Part shown: positions 8,216-16,626 of the stretch, one piece after another
Layout: every line of letters begins with the position of its first letter
Numbering within the stretch: position 1 is the stretch's first letter
From: Phycisphaerales bacterium
GTDB lineage: Bacteria > Planctomycetota > Phycisphaerae > Phycisphaerales > JAGLTS01
Length of the DNA stretch: 55,356 nucleotides
Reading direction: 5' to 3'
NCBI GenBank assembly: GCA_023135165.1
Contig: JAGLTS010000012.1
Location: 1 to 55,356, forward strand
Notes under the pieces: generated by a model
Told to the model about the DNA's origin: nothing
Database searches by the model: none
The model's input: only the letters and a program-made list of their open reading frames with translations
Position numbers and translations under genes: made by a program

Positions 8216-9600
8216 CTCGAACTCCGTATTCTCGGCCCACGACGTTTCTCCCCGCCGCCGCCGCCGAGGAACCCCGCGTAATTGCGCATGAGCAGGTTCG
8301 CTTCGATTCGTTGCACCAGGTCAAGTCCGACCGACACGACGATGAGCAGCCCCGTCCCACCCAGGAACGCTGACACCTGTTGATCGACGCCAACCCATTT
8401 GTTCACCACCATGGGGAGCACGGCAATCACCGCGAGGAACCCGGCGCCCACATATGTGATCCGTTCGAGCACGGTCTCCAGATAGTCCGCCGTGCGCGGA
8501 CCCGGGCGCAAGCCGGGGATGAACGATCCATGCTGGCGAAGCTGGTCGGACATCTCTTCCGGGTTAAATTGCACCGTGGTCCAGAAGTAGCTGAAGACGT
8601 ACACCATGAAGATGTAGACGAGGATGTACGGGTACTCACCGACCATGAAGCTCGTGGAGAGAAAATCAGCGGCCCTCGCGAACCAACTCGTCGTAGCATC
8701 GCCGGCAGCCCCGGACATCGCGCTGAAGATCACGGATGGGAAGATCATCAGCGAACTAGCGAAGATAATCGGCATGACGCCGCCGTGATTCACGCGAAGA
8801 GGCAGGTAGCTCTTTCCGCCGCCGTACACGCGCCGACCTCGTGTGTGTTTCGCCTGCTGGATCGGGATGCGCCGCTGCGCGACGGTGATGAGCACGGCCC
8901 CGGCCACGACGCCGAAGAACGCCACGACGAGGAAGATGATCTTCATCTGCGTGATCGTTCCCGCACCGACGCCTTGAATCACCTGCCCGACCGCGCTCGG
9001 CATGCGTGCGAGGATGCCGCCGGTGATGATGAGCGATACGCCGTTCCCGATGCCGTACTTGTCGATCTGCTCGCCGAGCCACATCAGGAAAATCGTGCCC
9101 GCGGTAAGCGACAGGACGCCTGCCAGCCAGAACAGTGGGTTGTTCACCCAGTTCAGATAGACCAGCCCGGCCTGACGCATGAAAGTAAGCCAACCGATGC
9201 CCTGAACGACGCACAGCCCGATCGTGGCGTAGCGCGTGTATTCCTGAATCTTCTGCTGCCCGCCCGCCTCTTTCTTGAGTTCCTTGAGGCTCGTGATGGC
9301 GGAACCAAGGAGCTGGAAGATAATCGCGGCGGAGATATAGGGCATGATCCCCAGGCCGAAGATCGTGGATTGGCCGAGGGCACCGCCGGAGAAAATGGCG
9401 ACGTAGTTCGCAAACTGGCTGGCTGCCAAGTTCCCGCCTTCGCCCGCGGCGCGACCGAAGTACTCAGTGATCTGTGTCTGGTCGACGCCGGGCAACGGAA
9501 TCCAGAACCCGATGCGGTACACGACCAACATGCCAACCGTGAACAGCACGCGGTTGCGCAGTTCGCTGATTCGGAAGATGTTGAGGAATGCCTGGAACAT
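8212..9600 (-). CDS. secY: Protein translocase subunit SecY
   Basis: 462 residues, full length. It is a ten-helix inner-membrane channel. Signatures include RNRVLFTVGMLVVYRIGFWI (TM1), the plug region and GIMPYISAAIIFQLL, the cytoplasmic loop with RRIPIQQAK and GRRVYGGGKSYLPLRVN, and PGLRPGPRTADYLETVL. The C-terminus is a Gly-rich then Arg-rich tail. It exports the many signal-peptide proteins encoded later in the window. Position after rplO is standard. The stop overlaps the GTG start of map. Confidence 0.97.
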   Translation of the reverse strand: MFQAFLNIFRISELRNRVLFTVGMLVVYRIGFWIPLPGVDQTQITEYFGRAAGEGGNLAASQFANYVAIFSGGALGQSTIFGLGIMPYISAAIIFQLLGSAITSLKELKKEAGGQQKIQEYTRYATIGLCVVQGIGWLTFMRQAGLVYLNWVNNPLFWLAGVLSLTAGTIFLMWLGEQIDKYGIGNGVSLIITGGILARMPSAVGQVIQGVGAGTITQMKIIFLVVAFFGVVAGAVLITVAQRRIPIQQAKHTRGRRVYGGGKSYLPLRVNHGGVMPIIFASSLMIFPSVIFSAMSGAAGDATTSWFARAADFLSTSFMVGEYPYILVYIFMVYVFSYFWTTVQFNPEEMSDQLRQHGSFIPGLRPGPRTADYLETVLERITYVGAGFLAVIAVLPMVVNKWVGVDQQVSAFLGGTGLLIVVSVGLDLVQRIEANLLMRNYAGFLGGGGGEKRRGPRIRSSR

Positions 9601-9667
9601 AGCTGCCTTGCTCTGCGGCTCGACTCACACGGCGTATTGCGGTCGTGCGGTCGTCACCGATGGGTGC

Positions 9668-10192
9668 TCACGCCTTCTTCTTCGCCTTCGCTCTCGCCTC
9701 CACGCGCTTCTTGATGAGGTCCTTGCGCGTTCCGGTCTGGTTGACCGAGCCGCCTGCCTCTTCGATCCTCCGGCGAGCGGATTCGGTAAACCGTGCGGCT
9801 GTGACGTTCAGCTTCACGGTGAGCGTCTGGTCGCCCATGTCGCCGAGGATCTTCAAAGGCCTCTTTGTGTCACGAATGAGTCCCGCGTCGATCAGCGCTT
9901 CGGGCGTGACATCGCCGCCCTTCTTGAACTGATCCAGTGCGACGATGGACCGGAGGTTGACGGCCCAGAAGAGTTGGCGGAAGTTGGCATTGTTAAAGCC
10001 TCTCACGCCAAGGCGGCGGAAGTACGGCATCTGGCCGCCTTCATACCCCGCTCGCTGGCTGAAGCCGCTGCGAGAGTGCGCGCCCTTGTGTCCTCGGCCG
10101 GACGTCTTGCCATGCCCCGAGCTCATACCTCGCCCGATGCGCTTCCGCGCCTTGTACTTGCCTGCCATCGGCGTGATCTCGTGGATCATCAT
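9668..10192 (-). CDS. rplO: 50S ribosomal protein L15
   Basis: 174 residues from ATG 10192, which has GAGGAG 9 bases upstream. A longer frame to 10222 lacks support. The Gly/Lys/Arg-rich N-terminal loop contains RIGRGMSSGHGKTSGRGHKG, the L15 signature. RRLGVRGFNN follows, and the tail is Lys/Ala rich. The gene directly follows rpsE (68 bp), so rpmD (L30), normally between them, is missing. Confidence 0.96.
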   Translation of the reverse strand: MMIHEITPMAGKYKARKRIGRGMSSGHGKTSGRGHKGAHSRSGFSQRAGYEGGQMPYFRRLGVRGFNNANFRQLFWAVNLRSIVALDQFKKGGDVTPEALIDAGLIRDTKRPLKILGDMGDQTLTVKLNVTAARFTESARRRIEEAGGSVNQTGTRKDLIKKRVEARAKAKKKA

Positions 10193-10260
10193 GATGACCA
10201 ACTCCTCATCTATCCCGCTCATCGCGGCGCGGGGCGCCGGTCGCGCCTCACGGCGACGGT

Positions 10261-10968
10261 TCAGTCCTTCTTTGTCTCATCTCGCGCCTGCTCGGTCGCA
10301 GGCTCATCCGCCTTGGCCGGCTGCTCGCCCTTGGGCTCCGCCGACTTGGCATCGTCGTCCACAGGCTCCGGCGGCTGCTCACTCTTCTCCGCCTCGGCTG
10401 GAGCTTCCTCGCCGGGCTGCGGCTTTGTCGCGGGCATGTACGCCGCACCGCGCTCAAGCATCTCGTCCACGCGCGTGCGTTGGATTTCCACGCCGCGCAG
10501 CTCGGCGATCGTCTCACGTGTCCGAAGCTGGCTCAGACCGTTGAGCGTCGCCTTCACAAGGTTCTTCTTATTCGTCGAGCCGAGCGCTTTCGTCAGACAA
10601 TCGTGAATGCCGGCGAGTTCGAGGACGGCGCGCACGGCGCTGCCCGCGACGACACCGGTTCCCGGCGATGCGGGGATCAGCTTCACCACGGATGCACCGA
10701 ACCTGCCTTGCACGGTGTGCGGGATCGTCCTCCCCTTCAGCGGGATTGTGTTGACGCTCTTTCGACCTTCCTTCTGCGCCTTCTCGATCGATGCTGGAAC
10801 TTCGTTGGCTTTCCCGTAGCCATACCCCACCGTCCCATTGCGGTCGCCGACGACGACCATCGCGCCAAACGAGAACCTCCGCCCACCCTTGATGGTGGCG
10901 GCGGTACGGAAGATGCCCACGGTTGTGGACTCCATGCCATCGGAATCTTCAGTCACTCTTCGGGCCAT
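10261..10968 (-). CDS. rpsE: 30S ribosomal protein S5 with long acidic tail
   Basis: 235 residues, compared with about 166 in E. coli. The core (to ~170) is normal: GGRRFSFGAMVVVGDRNG, GYGYGKANEVPASIEKA and SPGTGVVAGSAVRAVLELAG. It is followed by ~60 residues rich in Pro, Glu, Lys and Ala, predicted disordered and negatively charged. S5 sits at the mRNA entry tunnel, where the added tail could reach incoming mRNA or factors. No strong Shine-Dalgarno is seen before ATG 10968. Confidence 0.95.
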   Translation of the reverse strand: MARRVTEDSDGMESTTVGIFRTAATIKGGRRFSFGAMVVVGDRNGTVGYGYGKANEVPASIEKAQKEGRKSVNTIPLKGRTIPHTVQGRFGASVVKLIPASPGTGVVAGSAVRAVLELAGIHDCLTKALGSTNKKNLVKATLNGLSQLRTRETIAELRGVEIQRTRVDEMLERGAAYMPATKPQPGEEAPAEAEKSEQPPEPVDDDAKSAEPKGEQPAKADEPATEQARDETKKD

Positions 10969-11039
10969 AGCTTCTTGTCCATGATCGGTCGAGCCGATCT
11001 TCTCATGCGTGAATTGCCCGGCCCGACAGCCGAGCCTAC

Positions 11040-11402
11040 CTAGAACTCCAACCCGCTCTTTCTCGCCGCATCCGCCAGGGCTTTGACCCGGCCGTGATAG
11101 GCGAATCCGCTTCGATCGAACGCGACATGCTTGACGCCGGCGGCGTGCGCCTTCTCAGCGAGACGCTTGCCGACAGCGGCGGCGGCGGCGGCGTTGCCCG
11201 TCTGCTCAAGCCCGAGATCCTTGTCCTGCGTCGACGCCGAGGCGAGCGTTCGGCCCGCGTAGTCGTCGATGATCTGGGCATAGACATGCTTCAGTGACCG
11301 GTACACGGTCAGTCGAGGCCGATCCGGCAAACCAACGACCTTCTTACGAATGTGGTGCCGGCGCCGAGTGCGTCGCAGTGCTTTGTATTTGTTCCTATCC
11401 AT
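11040..11402 (-). CDS. rplR: 50S ribosomal protein L18
   Basis: 120 residues, normal. A basic N-terminal arm ([12 protein letters not shown]), then [20 protein letters not shown] and the C-terminal [20 protein letters not shown] that binds 5S rRNA. GGAAGG is 6 bases before ATG 11402. It lies between rplF and rpsE as expected. Confidence 0.97.
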   Translation of the reverse strand: MDRNKYKALRRTRRRHHIRKKVVGLPDRPRLTVYRSLKHVYAQIIDDYAGRTLASASTQDKDLGLEQTGNAAAAAAVGKRLAEKAHAAGVKHVAFDRSGFAYHGRVKALADAARKSGLEF

Positions 11403-11421
11403 CGTGGACCTTCCGTCGGCC

Positions 11422-11973
11422 TTAGGCGCCGAACGCCTTCCCCGGTTTGCGAAGGATCACTTCGTCGGTGTATTTGATTCCCTTGCCCTTGTAAGGCTCG
11501 GGCTTGCGCTTGGAGCGAACATCCGCGGCGAACTGCCCAACCAGATGCTTGTCGATTCCGCTGACAGTGATGATCTGACGCTCGACCTTGACATCCAGGC
11601 CGGCGGGAATCGGCATGATGACGGGATGGCAGTAGCCGATTTCGAGCGTGAGGTTCGCACCCTCAAGTTTGGGCGACCATCCGACGCCGACCACTTCGAG
11701 TTTCTTGCTGAACCCCTTGGTGACGCCGGCGACCATGTTGTTGAGCAGCGCCCGGACGGTGCCCCACTGGGCGCGGATCTTCTTGTTCTTGACATCAGCA
11801 TCGTCGATGGTGCAGACGATGTGCTTTTCCTGCTCATCCCAGGTCACGCTCACTTCGGGATGATGCGTCATCTCGAGCTTATTCTTTCCCGACTCGATCG
11901 TCACACAGTCACCTTTGATGGTGACCGTGACGCCCGTGGGAACCGGGATTGGTTTTTTTCCGATGCGAGACAT
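11422..11973 (-). CDS. rplF: 50S ribosomal protein L6
   Basis: 183 residues from ATG 11973 ([15 protein letters not shown]). The frame runs upstream into rpsH but homology starts here. The two L6 domains are seen, ending in the conserved [18 protein letters not shown] motif that contacts 23S rRNA near the sarcin-ricin loop. The gap to rpsH is 49 bp. Confidence 0.97.
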   Translation of the reverse strand: MSRIGKKPIPVPTGVTVTIKGDCVTIESGKNKLEMTHHPEVSVTWDEQEKHIVCTIDDADVKNKKIRAQWGTVRALLNNMVAGVTKGFSKKLEVVGVGWSPKLEGANLTLEIGYCHPVIMPIPAGLDVKVERQIITVSGIDKHLVGQFAADVRSKRKPEPYKGKGIKYTDEVILRKPGKAFGA

Positions 11974-12022
11974 TGCTGATGCTCCACGTACCGTATCGCA
12001 GGTCGCGACGAAATGGTCATGC

Positions 12023-12421
12023 TCACTCGATGGTGGCGAGCAGTTCACCGCCGATGGCGTATTCCCGGCATTTCCGGTCGCTCATCACGCCGCGCGAGGT
12101 GCTCACGATCGAGATGCCGAGCCCTTCAAGGGGTGCTGGGATGTCCTTCACCTTTCTGTACACGCGCTTGCCCGGCTTGGATTCGCGGGTGAGGCGTCGC
12201 AGCACATGTTCGCCGCGCGGGCCGTACTTGAGGTGAACACGGATGGTGCCTTGCCTGCCGTCGTCGATGACGTCATACGTTTTGACGTAGCCTTCACTGC
12301 ACAAGACATCCGCGATGCCGCGGCAGACCTTGCTGTTGAGGCAGTTGACGGTTTTCGACTTGTTGCGAATCGCATTACGAATTCGCGTCAGCATATCGGC
12401 AATGGGGTCGTTCGTTGCCAT
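12023..12421 (-). CDS. rpsH: 30S ribosomal protein S8
   Basis: 132 residues, the usual size. NDPIADMLTRIRNAI is the N-terminal signature. GLGISIVSTSRGVMSDRKCR (ending in GGELLATIE) is the 16S helix-21 binding part. In E. coli S8 represses the spc operon through an mRNA mimic near rplE. No such structure was identified here. Shine-Dalgarno weak. Confidence 0.97.
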   Translation of the reverse strand: MATNDPIADMLTRIRNAIRNKSKTVNCLNSKVCRGIADVLCSEGYVKTYDVIDDGRQGTIRVHLKYGPRGEHVLRRLTRESKPGKRVYRKVKDIPAPLEGLGISIVSTSRGVMSDRKCREYAIGGELLATIE

Positions 12422-12486
12422 GAGTCAAGTATCCAGATGCGTGACCGACTATTGAAGTGGGCCGCTCCGTCGGCTGTGGGATGTTC

Positions 12487-12672
12487 TTACCAACTGGCCT
12501 TCCGCATGCCGGGCACCTTGCCTTCGAGCGCAAGCTGCCGAAGCACGATTCGAGAGACACGAAACTTGCGATACACGGCGCGAGCCCGGCCGGTCACCTC
12601 ACAACGGCTGACCTTCCGGGTTGAGAACTTCGGTGTCTTCTTTGATTTGGCGATTTGCGCCTTGGTTGCCAT
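12487..12672 (-). CDS. rpsN: 30S ribosomal protein S14, short form lacking zinc cysteines
   Basis: 61 residues, the length of the zinc-type short S14, with the normal ending [11 protein letters not shown]. The four-cysteine zinc knuckle is gone: Cys24 remains, but positions 27, 40 and 43 are Thr, Ser and Val. GAGG lies 7 bases before ATG 12672. It sits between rplE and rpsH as expected, so it is the housekeeping copy unless a paralogue exists elsewhere. Confidence 0.95.
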   Translation of the reverse strand: MATKAQIAKSKKTPKFSTRKVSRCEVTGRARAVYRKFRVSRIVLRQLALEGKVPGMRKASW

Positions 12673-12711
12673 ATCTTTCCTCTCACATCGGTCGTGTGGT
12701 TCGACGTGGTG

Positions 12712-13341
12712 TTAGTCAGCCTCTTCCTCATGTTTCAGCGGCATGCCGAGTTGCTTCAGCACGAACCGGCTGATGTCCGGGGTGGAGTTGCGGAAGACGA
12801 GATTGATGTTCATGCCGTGCGTGAACTGAACTTCCGCCATATTGATTTCCGGGAAGACGCCCTGCTCGGTGAGGCCCATCGAGTAGTTCCCCGCCGCATC
12901 GAACGAGGTGCGGGGCAGGCCGCGAAAGTCCTTGATGCGAGGGCATGCGAGATGGATCAGGCGATTGAGGAAGTGCCACATCCGGTCACGCCGAATCGTC
13001 ACCATCGCGGACGCCTCGGCTCCTTCGCGGACCTTGAAGTTGGACACGGACTTGCGCGCACGGATCATGACGGGCTTCTGCCCGGTCACGGTCGAGAGCG
13101 TGTCCAGCACGGTCTCTTTCACGTGAGCCGGCAGCTTGTTGTTCTCAAGCTGCTTGCCGACGCCGACGTTGACGACGATCTTGCTGAGCTGCGGCGTCGC
13201 CATGGGGTTCTTGATGCCGAACTTCTCCATGACAGCGGGCTTGACTTCCTTCTCGAAGCGCTCTTGCAGCGTCGAAAGGAGCGCGCCGGTGACGGCGTTC
13301 TCAGCAGGTGCGTCTTTCTTGGATTTCTTCGATTTCGCCAT
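12712..13341 (-). CDS. rplE: 50S ribosomal protein L5
   Basis: 209 residues, about 30 longer than usual because of a Lys/Ala-rich N-terminal extension before LQERFEKEVKPAVMEKFG. Core motifs are IVVNVGVG, QKPVMIRARKSVSNFKVREG, FRGLPRTSFDAAGNYSMGL and PEINMAEV. It binds 5S rRNA and contacts S13. It starts 3 bp after the rplX stop, so coupling is likely. Confidence 0.97.
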   Translation of the reverse strand: MAKSKKSKKDAPAENAVTGALLSTLQERFEKEVKPAVMEKFGIKNPMATPQLSKIVVNVGVGKQLENNKLPAHVKETVLDTLSTVTGQKPVMIRARKSVSNFKVREGAEASAMVTIRRDRMWHFLNRLIHLACPRIKDFRGLPRTSFDAAGNYSMGLTEQGVFPEINMAEVQFTHGMNINLVFRNSTPDISRFVLKQLGMPLKHEEEAD

Positions 13342-13344
13342 GGC

Positions 13345-13695
13345 TTACGCCTTCTTCTTCCGACGCGGTCCGCGGACGACCGACAGTTCCTTGCCGCCCC
13401 GGACGGCGATCCGTTTCTTTTCACCGTTTGGTTTGGTCTCGAAGCGGACGCGTGTGGCCTTCCCTTCAGCGACGGGACTGACGTTGCTGAGGTGGAAGGT
13501 CCGATCGAGGGTCACCATCGCACCCTTGGGGTTGGCCCGGGAGGGCTTGAGGTGTTTGGTGATTCCCTTGATGCGCGATCCCTTGACCACGACGCGATCC
13601 TTGCCCGTGAGGACGCGAATCACCTCACCGGTCATTCCTTTGTAGTCGCCGGACGTGATCATCACCGTGTCGCCTTTTTTGACGTGCCTTGGCAT
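13345..13695 (-). CDS. rplX: 50S ribosomal protein L24
   Basis: 116 residues. The KOW motif region DTVMITSGDYKGMTGEVIRV is clear, followed by NPKGAMVTLDRTFHLSNVSP. The basic tail RGPRRKKKA is typical. A near-perfect Shine-Dalgarno (GGAGGTGAT) lies within the last codons of rplN, giving tight coupling. L24 is a 50S assembly initiator. Confidence 0.97.
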   Translation of the reverse strand: MPRHVKKGDTVMITSGDYKGMTGEVIRVLTGKDRVVVKGSRIKGITKHLKPSRANPKGAMVTLDRTFHLSNVSPVAEGKATRVRFETKPNGEKKRIAVRGGKELSVVRGPRRKKKA

Positions 13696-13696
13696 A

Positions 13697-14083
13697 TCAA
13701 ATCACCTCCGTGGCAAGCGATACGATTTTCATGTAGTTCTTTTCACGAAGTTCCCGAGCGACGGCGCCGAAGATGCGTGTTCCTTGCGGATTGCCATCCT
13801 CATTGAGGAGGACGACGGCGTTGGAGTCAAACCGCACGGTCGAGCCGTCAACGCGTCTGGTCGGATACTTGGTTCGGACGATGACCGCTCTGACCTTGTC
13901 GCCCGGCTTGACGTCGGCGCCCGGGAGCGCCTTCTTGATGGAGCAGACGACGAGGTCGCCCACACCCGCGGTCTTGCGCGTATATTTACCTCGCGCTGTG
14001 GACCCGCCGAGCACGCGGATCACATACGCGATCTTCGCGCCGGTGTTGTCGGCGACGTCGAGTCTGGATTCTTGCTGGATCAT
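13697..14083 (-). CDS. rplN: 50S ribosomal protein L14
   Basis: 128 residues. [17 protein letters not shown] is the universal start, with [18 protein letters not shown] and [20 protein letters not shown] following. It forms intersubunit bridges and is the docking site for silencing factor RsfS. Its final codons contain the Shine-Dalgarno of rplX. Confidence 0.98.
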   Translation of the reverse strand: MIQQESRLDVADNTGAKIAYVIRVLGGSTARGKYTRKTAGVGDLVVCSIKKALPGADVKPGDKVRAVIVRTKYPTRRVDGSTVRFDSNAVVLLNEDGNPQGTRIFGAVARELREKNYMKIVSLATEVI

Positions 14084-14153
14084 TGGGACTGCTCGATCTT
14101 GGTTTCACTCAGGGATCGGCTGCATCCGATCCGTCGGGGACGGCGTGGCAGGG

Positions 14154-14429
14154 TCAGGCGCCGGGCCCCTTCCTGACAACGCGCGTGACTTTCCACGTCT
14201 TGGTCTTGCTCATCGGCCTGCACGCGACGATCTCAACGTGATCGCCGACGGCGGAGATGTTGTCCTCGTCGTGGACCTGAAGCACGGTGCGCCGTCTGAG
14301 GTACTTGCCGTACTTGGGATGCTTGGCCAGGAAGCCGACCACGACCTTGCGCGTCTTGTCGCGCTTGTCGGACTCGACCACGCCGACTCGGGTGGCCTGT
14401 TTCGCGGTGCTTGTGCCTTCTGTCGTCAT
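14154..14429 (-). CDS. rpsQ: 30S ribosomal protein S17
   Basis: 91 residues from ATG 14429, whose ATGA overlaps the rpmC stop. GAGAAGG lies 7 bases upstream inside rpmC. Motifs are RVGVVESDKRDKTRKVVV, KYGKYLRRRTVLQVHDE and VGDHVEIVACRPMSKTKTW. A longer in-frame extension to 14555 is rejected because it lies wholly inside rpmC and is not conserved. Confidence 0.96.
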   Translation of the reverse strand: MTTEGTSTAKQATRVGVVESDKRDKTRKVVVGFLAKHPKYGKYLRRRTVLQVHDEDNISAVGDHVEIVACRPMSKTKTWKVTRVVRKGPGA

Positions 14430-14641
14430 GCCTGGGCCTTCTCTTTCTCCGCGCCGCTGCGGCGCATCCGGAGTTCCGTGAGCAGCCGGGCGACGTCTTT
14501 CTTCGTCTTGCCGAACTGCGTGGTGTCCTCGATTCGCTCGGTGACCTGCTGGCACCGCAGGTCGTAGAGGTGCCTGCGAAGGCGGGCGACCTCGACTTCG
14601 AGCTCCTCGTTATTCATCTTGTGGGTTTCAGCCTTCTTCAT
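14426..14641 (-). CDS. rpmC: 50S ribosomal protein L29
   Basis: 71 residues, two-helix protein with the LEVEVARLRRHLYDLRCQQV and DVARLLTELRMRR helices. GGAG lies upstream of ATG 14641. It sits at the polypeptide exit and helps dock trigger factor and SRP. It overlaps rpsQ by 4 bp. Confidence 0.96.
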   Translation of the reverse strand: MKKAETHKMNNEELEVEVARLRRHLYDLRCQQVTERIEDTTQFGKTKKDVARLLTELRMRRSGAEKEKAQA

Positions 14642-14700
14642 CGTCTGACCGTCTCCGGCGTTTGTCGCGGGCGAGTGGCGATTGAGTCGTCACGACCGCG

Positions 14701-15120
14701 TCAGGCGCTGATCCTCCGACCAACAAGCCGGCATCGGACCGGCATCTTTCGTGCGACACGAGACATGGCCGCCTTGGCCAACTCTTCCGAAACGCCTGCG
14801 ATCTCAAAGAGGACCGTGCCCGGCGAGATACGCGCCGCCCAGTAATCCACATCCGCCTTCCCCTTGCCCATGCGTGTCTCAAGCGGCTTCTTGGAGATCG
14901 GCTTGTCGGGGAAGACGCGGATGTACACGTGCCCTTCGCGGCGGAGCAGGTGCTGTGCAGCGATTCGGCCGGCCTCGATCTGCCTGGCGGTGAGCCAGTG
15001 CGACTCGAGCGACTGCAGGCCGTACTCGCCGAACGCGACGAAGTTGCCGCGCGTCGCCTTCTCGCGCAGCTTGCCTCGCATCTGCTTGCGGAACTTAGTT
15101 CGTTTCGGCATGCGTGGCAT
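14701..15120 (-). CDS. rplP: 50S ribosomal protein L16
   Basis: 139 residues, standard. Motifs PKRTKFRKQMRG, FGEYGLQSLESHWLTARQIE, VYIRVFPDKPISKKPLETRM and GKGKADVDYWAA are canonical. AAGGAG is 9 bases before ATG 15120. It organises the A-site tRNA elbow region. Confidence 0.97.
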   Translation of the reverse strand: MPRMPKRTKFRKQMRGKLREKATRGNFVAFGEYGLQSLESHWLTARQIEAGRIAAQHLLRREGHVYIRVFPDKPISKKPLETRMGKGKADVDYWAARISPGTVLFEIAGVSEELAKAAMSRVARKMPVRCRLVGRRISA

Positions 15121-15168
15121 GGCCGTCTACTCCTTCATTCGAGCGCCTCGGACGCCCGCTGATACTGC

Positions 15169-15870
15169 TTACCGTCTACCACGAGCGCGTGGTCTGCCGC
15201 CCGCCGCGGAGGTCATGGACTCATCCACTTCGTCGGTGTACATGCCCTTGTAGACCCAGACCTTGACGCCGACGGCGCCCGCCGGTGTTCTACTGGTCGC
15301 AACGCCGTAGTCCACGTGGGCTTGAAGGGTTGCGACGGGGATTGACCCAAGACTGGTGGTCAAGCGCCTGCTCATCTCAGCGCCGCCGAGCCTGCCGCTG
15401 ATCATGATCTTGATGCCCTTGGCACCGGCCTGCATGGCGGTCTCAGCCCGCATCTTGTTCACGCGGCGGAAGCTCGAACGCTTCTTGAGCTGCTCGGCGA
15501 TCCCGTCAGCGATGAGTTGCGCATCGGCGTCGGCGTTGCGGATCTCGATGATGCTGATGGAGACCTTTCGGCCGGTGATCGTCTGGAGATCCTCGGTGAG
15601 CCGATCGACCTCCGAGCCTTTGGGGCCGATCACCAATCCCGGCCGAGCCGTCTTGATGATGACCTTGAGCTCCTCGCGGGTGCGCTCGATGTGGATATCC
15701 GAGACGGCGGCGTACGGCGGCACAATGTTGAGCCGATGCTCGACGTACTTGCGGATCTTGAAATCCTCGACAAGCAGTTCGCCGTAGAGCGCCTTGGGGG
15801 CGTACCACCGAGATCTGTGAATCTCAGTAATGCCAACGCGGTATCCGAATGGATGGACCTTTTGTCCCAT
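15169..15870 (-). CDS. rpsC: 30S ribosomal protein S3
   Basis: 233 residues. MGQKVHPFGYRVGITE starts it. The KH domain contains PGLVIGPKGSEVDRL, and the C-terminal domain has GAKGIKIMISGRLGGAEMSR and the VKVWVYKG motif. S3 forms the mRNA entry helicase site. The tail is Arg/Gly rich. Confidence 0.98.
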   Translation of the reverse strand: MGQKVHPFGYRVGITEIHRSRWYAPKALYGELLVEDFKIRKYVEHRLNIVPPYAAVSDIHIERTREELKVIIKTARPGLVIGPKGSEVDRLTEDLQTITGRKVSISIIEIRNADADAQLIADGIAEQLKKRSSFRRVNKMRAETAMQAGAKGIKIMISGRLGGAEMSRRLTTSLGSIPVATLQAHVDYGVATSRTPAGAVGVKVWVYKGMYTDEVDESMTSAAGGRPRARGRR

Positions 15871-15893
15871 GTTCTTCGCCCGAGCCTTTCGAC

Positions 15894-16226
15894 TTACGAG
15901 GCCTCCTCAACGGCAACGATGATGTGGCTGGTGCGCTTGTTGATCGGATGAGCCCTGCCGCGGTCTTTCGGCCGCCACCTCTTGAGCGTGGGACCTGCGT
16001 CCACGCGTGACTCGCTGACATAGAGAACGGTGATGTCCGCATCGTCAAGCTCGGCGTCGGCCACCGCGGCATCGAGCGTCTTCTTGACCATCACGGCTGC
16101 GCGCTTCTTCGAGAAGCTCAGCAGCGACAGCGCCTCGTCAAGCGACTTGCCGCGGATCAGGTCGGCGACCAGTCTCACCTTGCGGGCGCTGATGCGGGCG
16201 TAGTTGTACTTGCTCGTGTACGCCAT
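15894..16226 (-). CDS. rplV: 50S ribosomal protein L22
   Basis: 110 residues from ATG 16226, with GGAAGGAT 6 bases upstream. The N-terminus (YARISARKVRLVADLIRGKS) is canonical and the long exit-tunnel hairpin includes RVDAGPTLKRWRPKDRGRAH, where macrolide contacts occur. Ending (SHIIVAVEE) is standard. Confidence 0.97.
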   Translation of the reverse strand: MAYTSKYNYARISARKVRLVADLIRGKSLDEALSLLSFSKKRAAVMVKKTLDAAVADAELDDADITVLYVSESRVDAGPTLKRWRPKDRGRAHPINKRTSHIIVAVEEAS

Positions 16227-16261
16227 CAAACGATCCTTCCGTCTTCACAGGGCTACGGCAC

Positions 16262-16552
16262 TCAGTGCCGCATGCCGCCCCGGACGCCTTCCTTCTTATT
16301 GGTGTGGCCTCGGAACATGCGGGTGATGCTGAACTCACCCAGCTTGTGTCCGACCATGTCCTCGGTCACGAAGACATCGAGAAAATGCCTGCCGTTGTGC
16401 ACTTGGAACGTGTGGCCGACGAACTCGGGCACGATGGTGCATCGTCGGGCCCACGTCTTGATCGGGCGTTTGCGTCCTTCGGTGTTGAGCGCATCGACCT
16501 TGCGGTAGAGCTTCTCGTCGACGAAGGGGCCTTTTTTCAAGCTTCGAGACAT
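16262..16552 (-). CDS. rpsS: 30S ribosomal protein S19
   Basis: 96 residues. [35 protein letters not shown] and [20 protein letters not shown] are diagnostic. GAGG lies 9 bases before ATG 16552. It sits in the 30S head with S13. Confidence 0.98.
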   Translation of the reverse strand: MSRSLKKGPFVDEKLYRKVDALNTEGRKRPIKTWARRCTIVPEFVGHTFQVHNGRHFLDVFVTEDMVGHKLGEFSITRMFRGHTNKKEGVRGGMRH

Positions 16553-16626
16553 GGCTGTCGTCCTCGTTGCCCGGAATCACGCGGTTCGCGATCCACGCTG
16601 CGGGCGCGTGTGCGCCGTTGTTTTCA

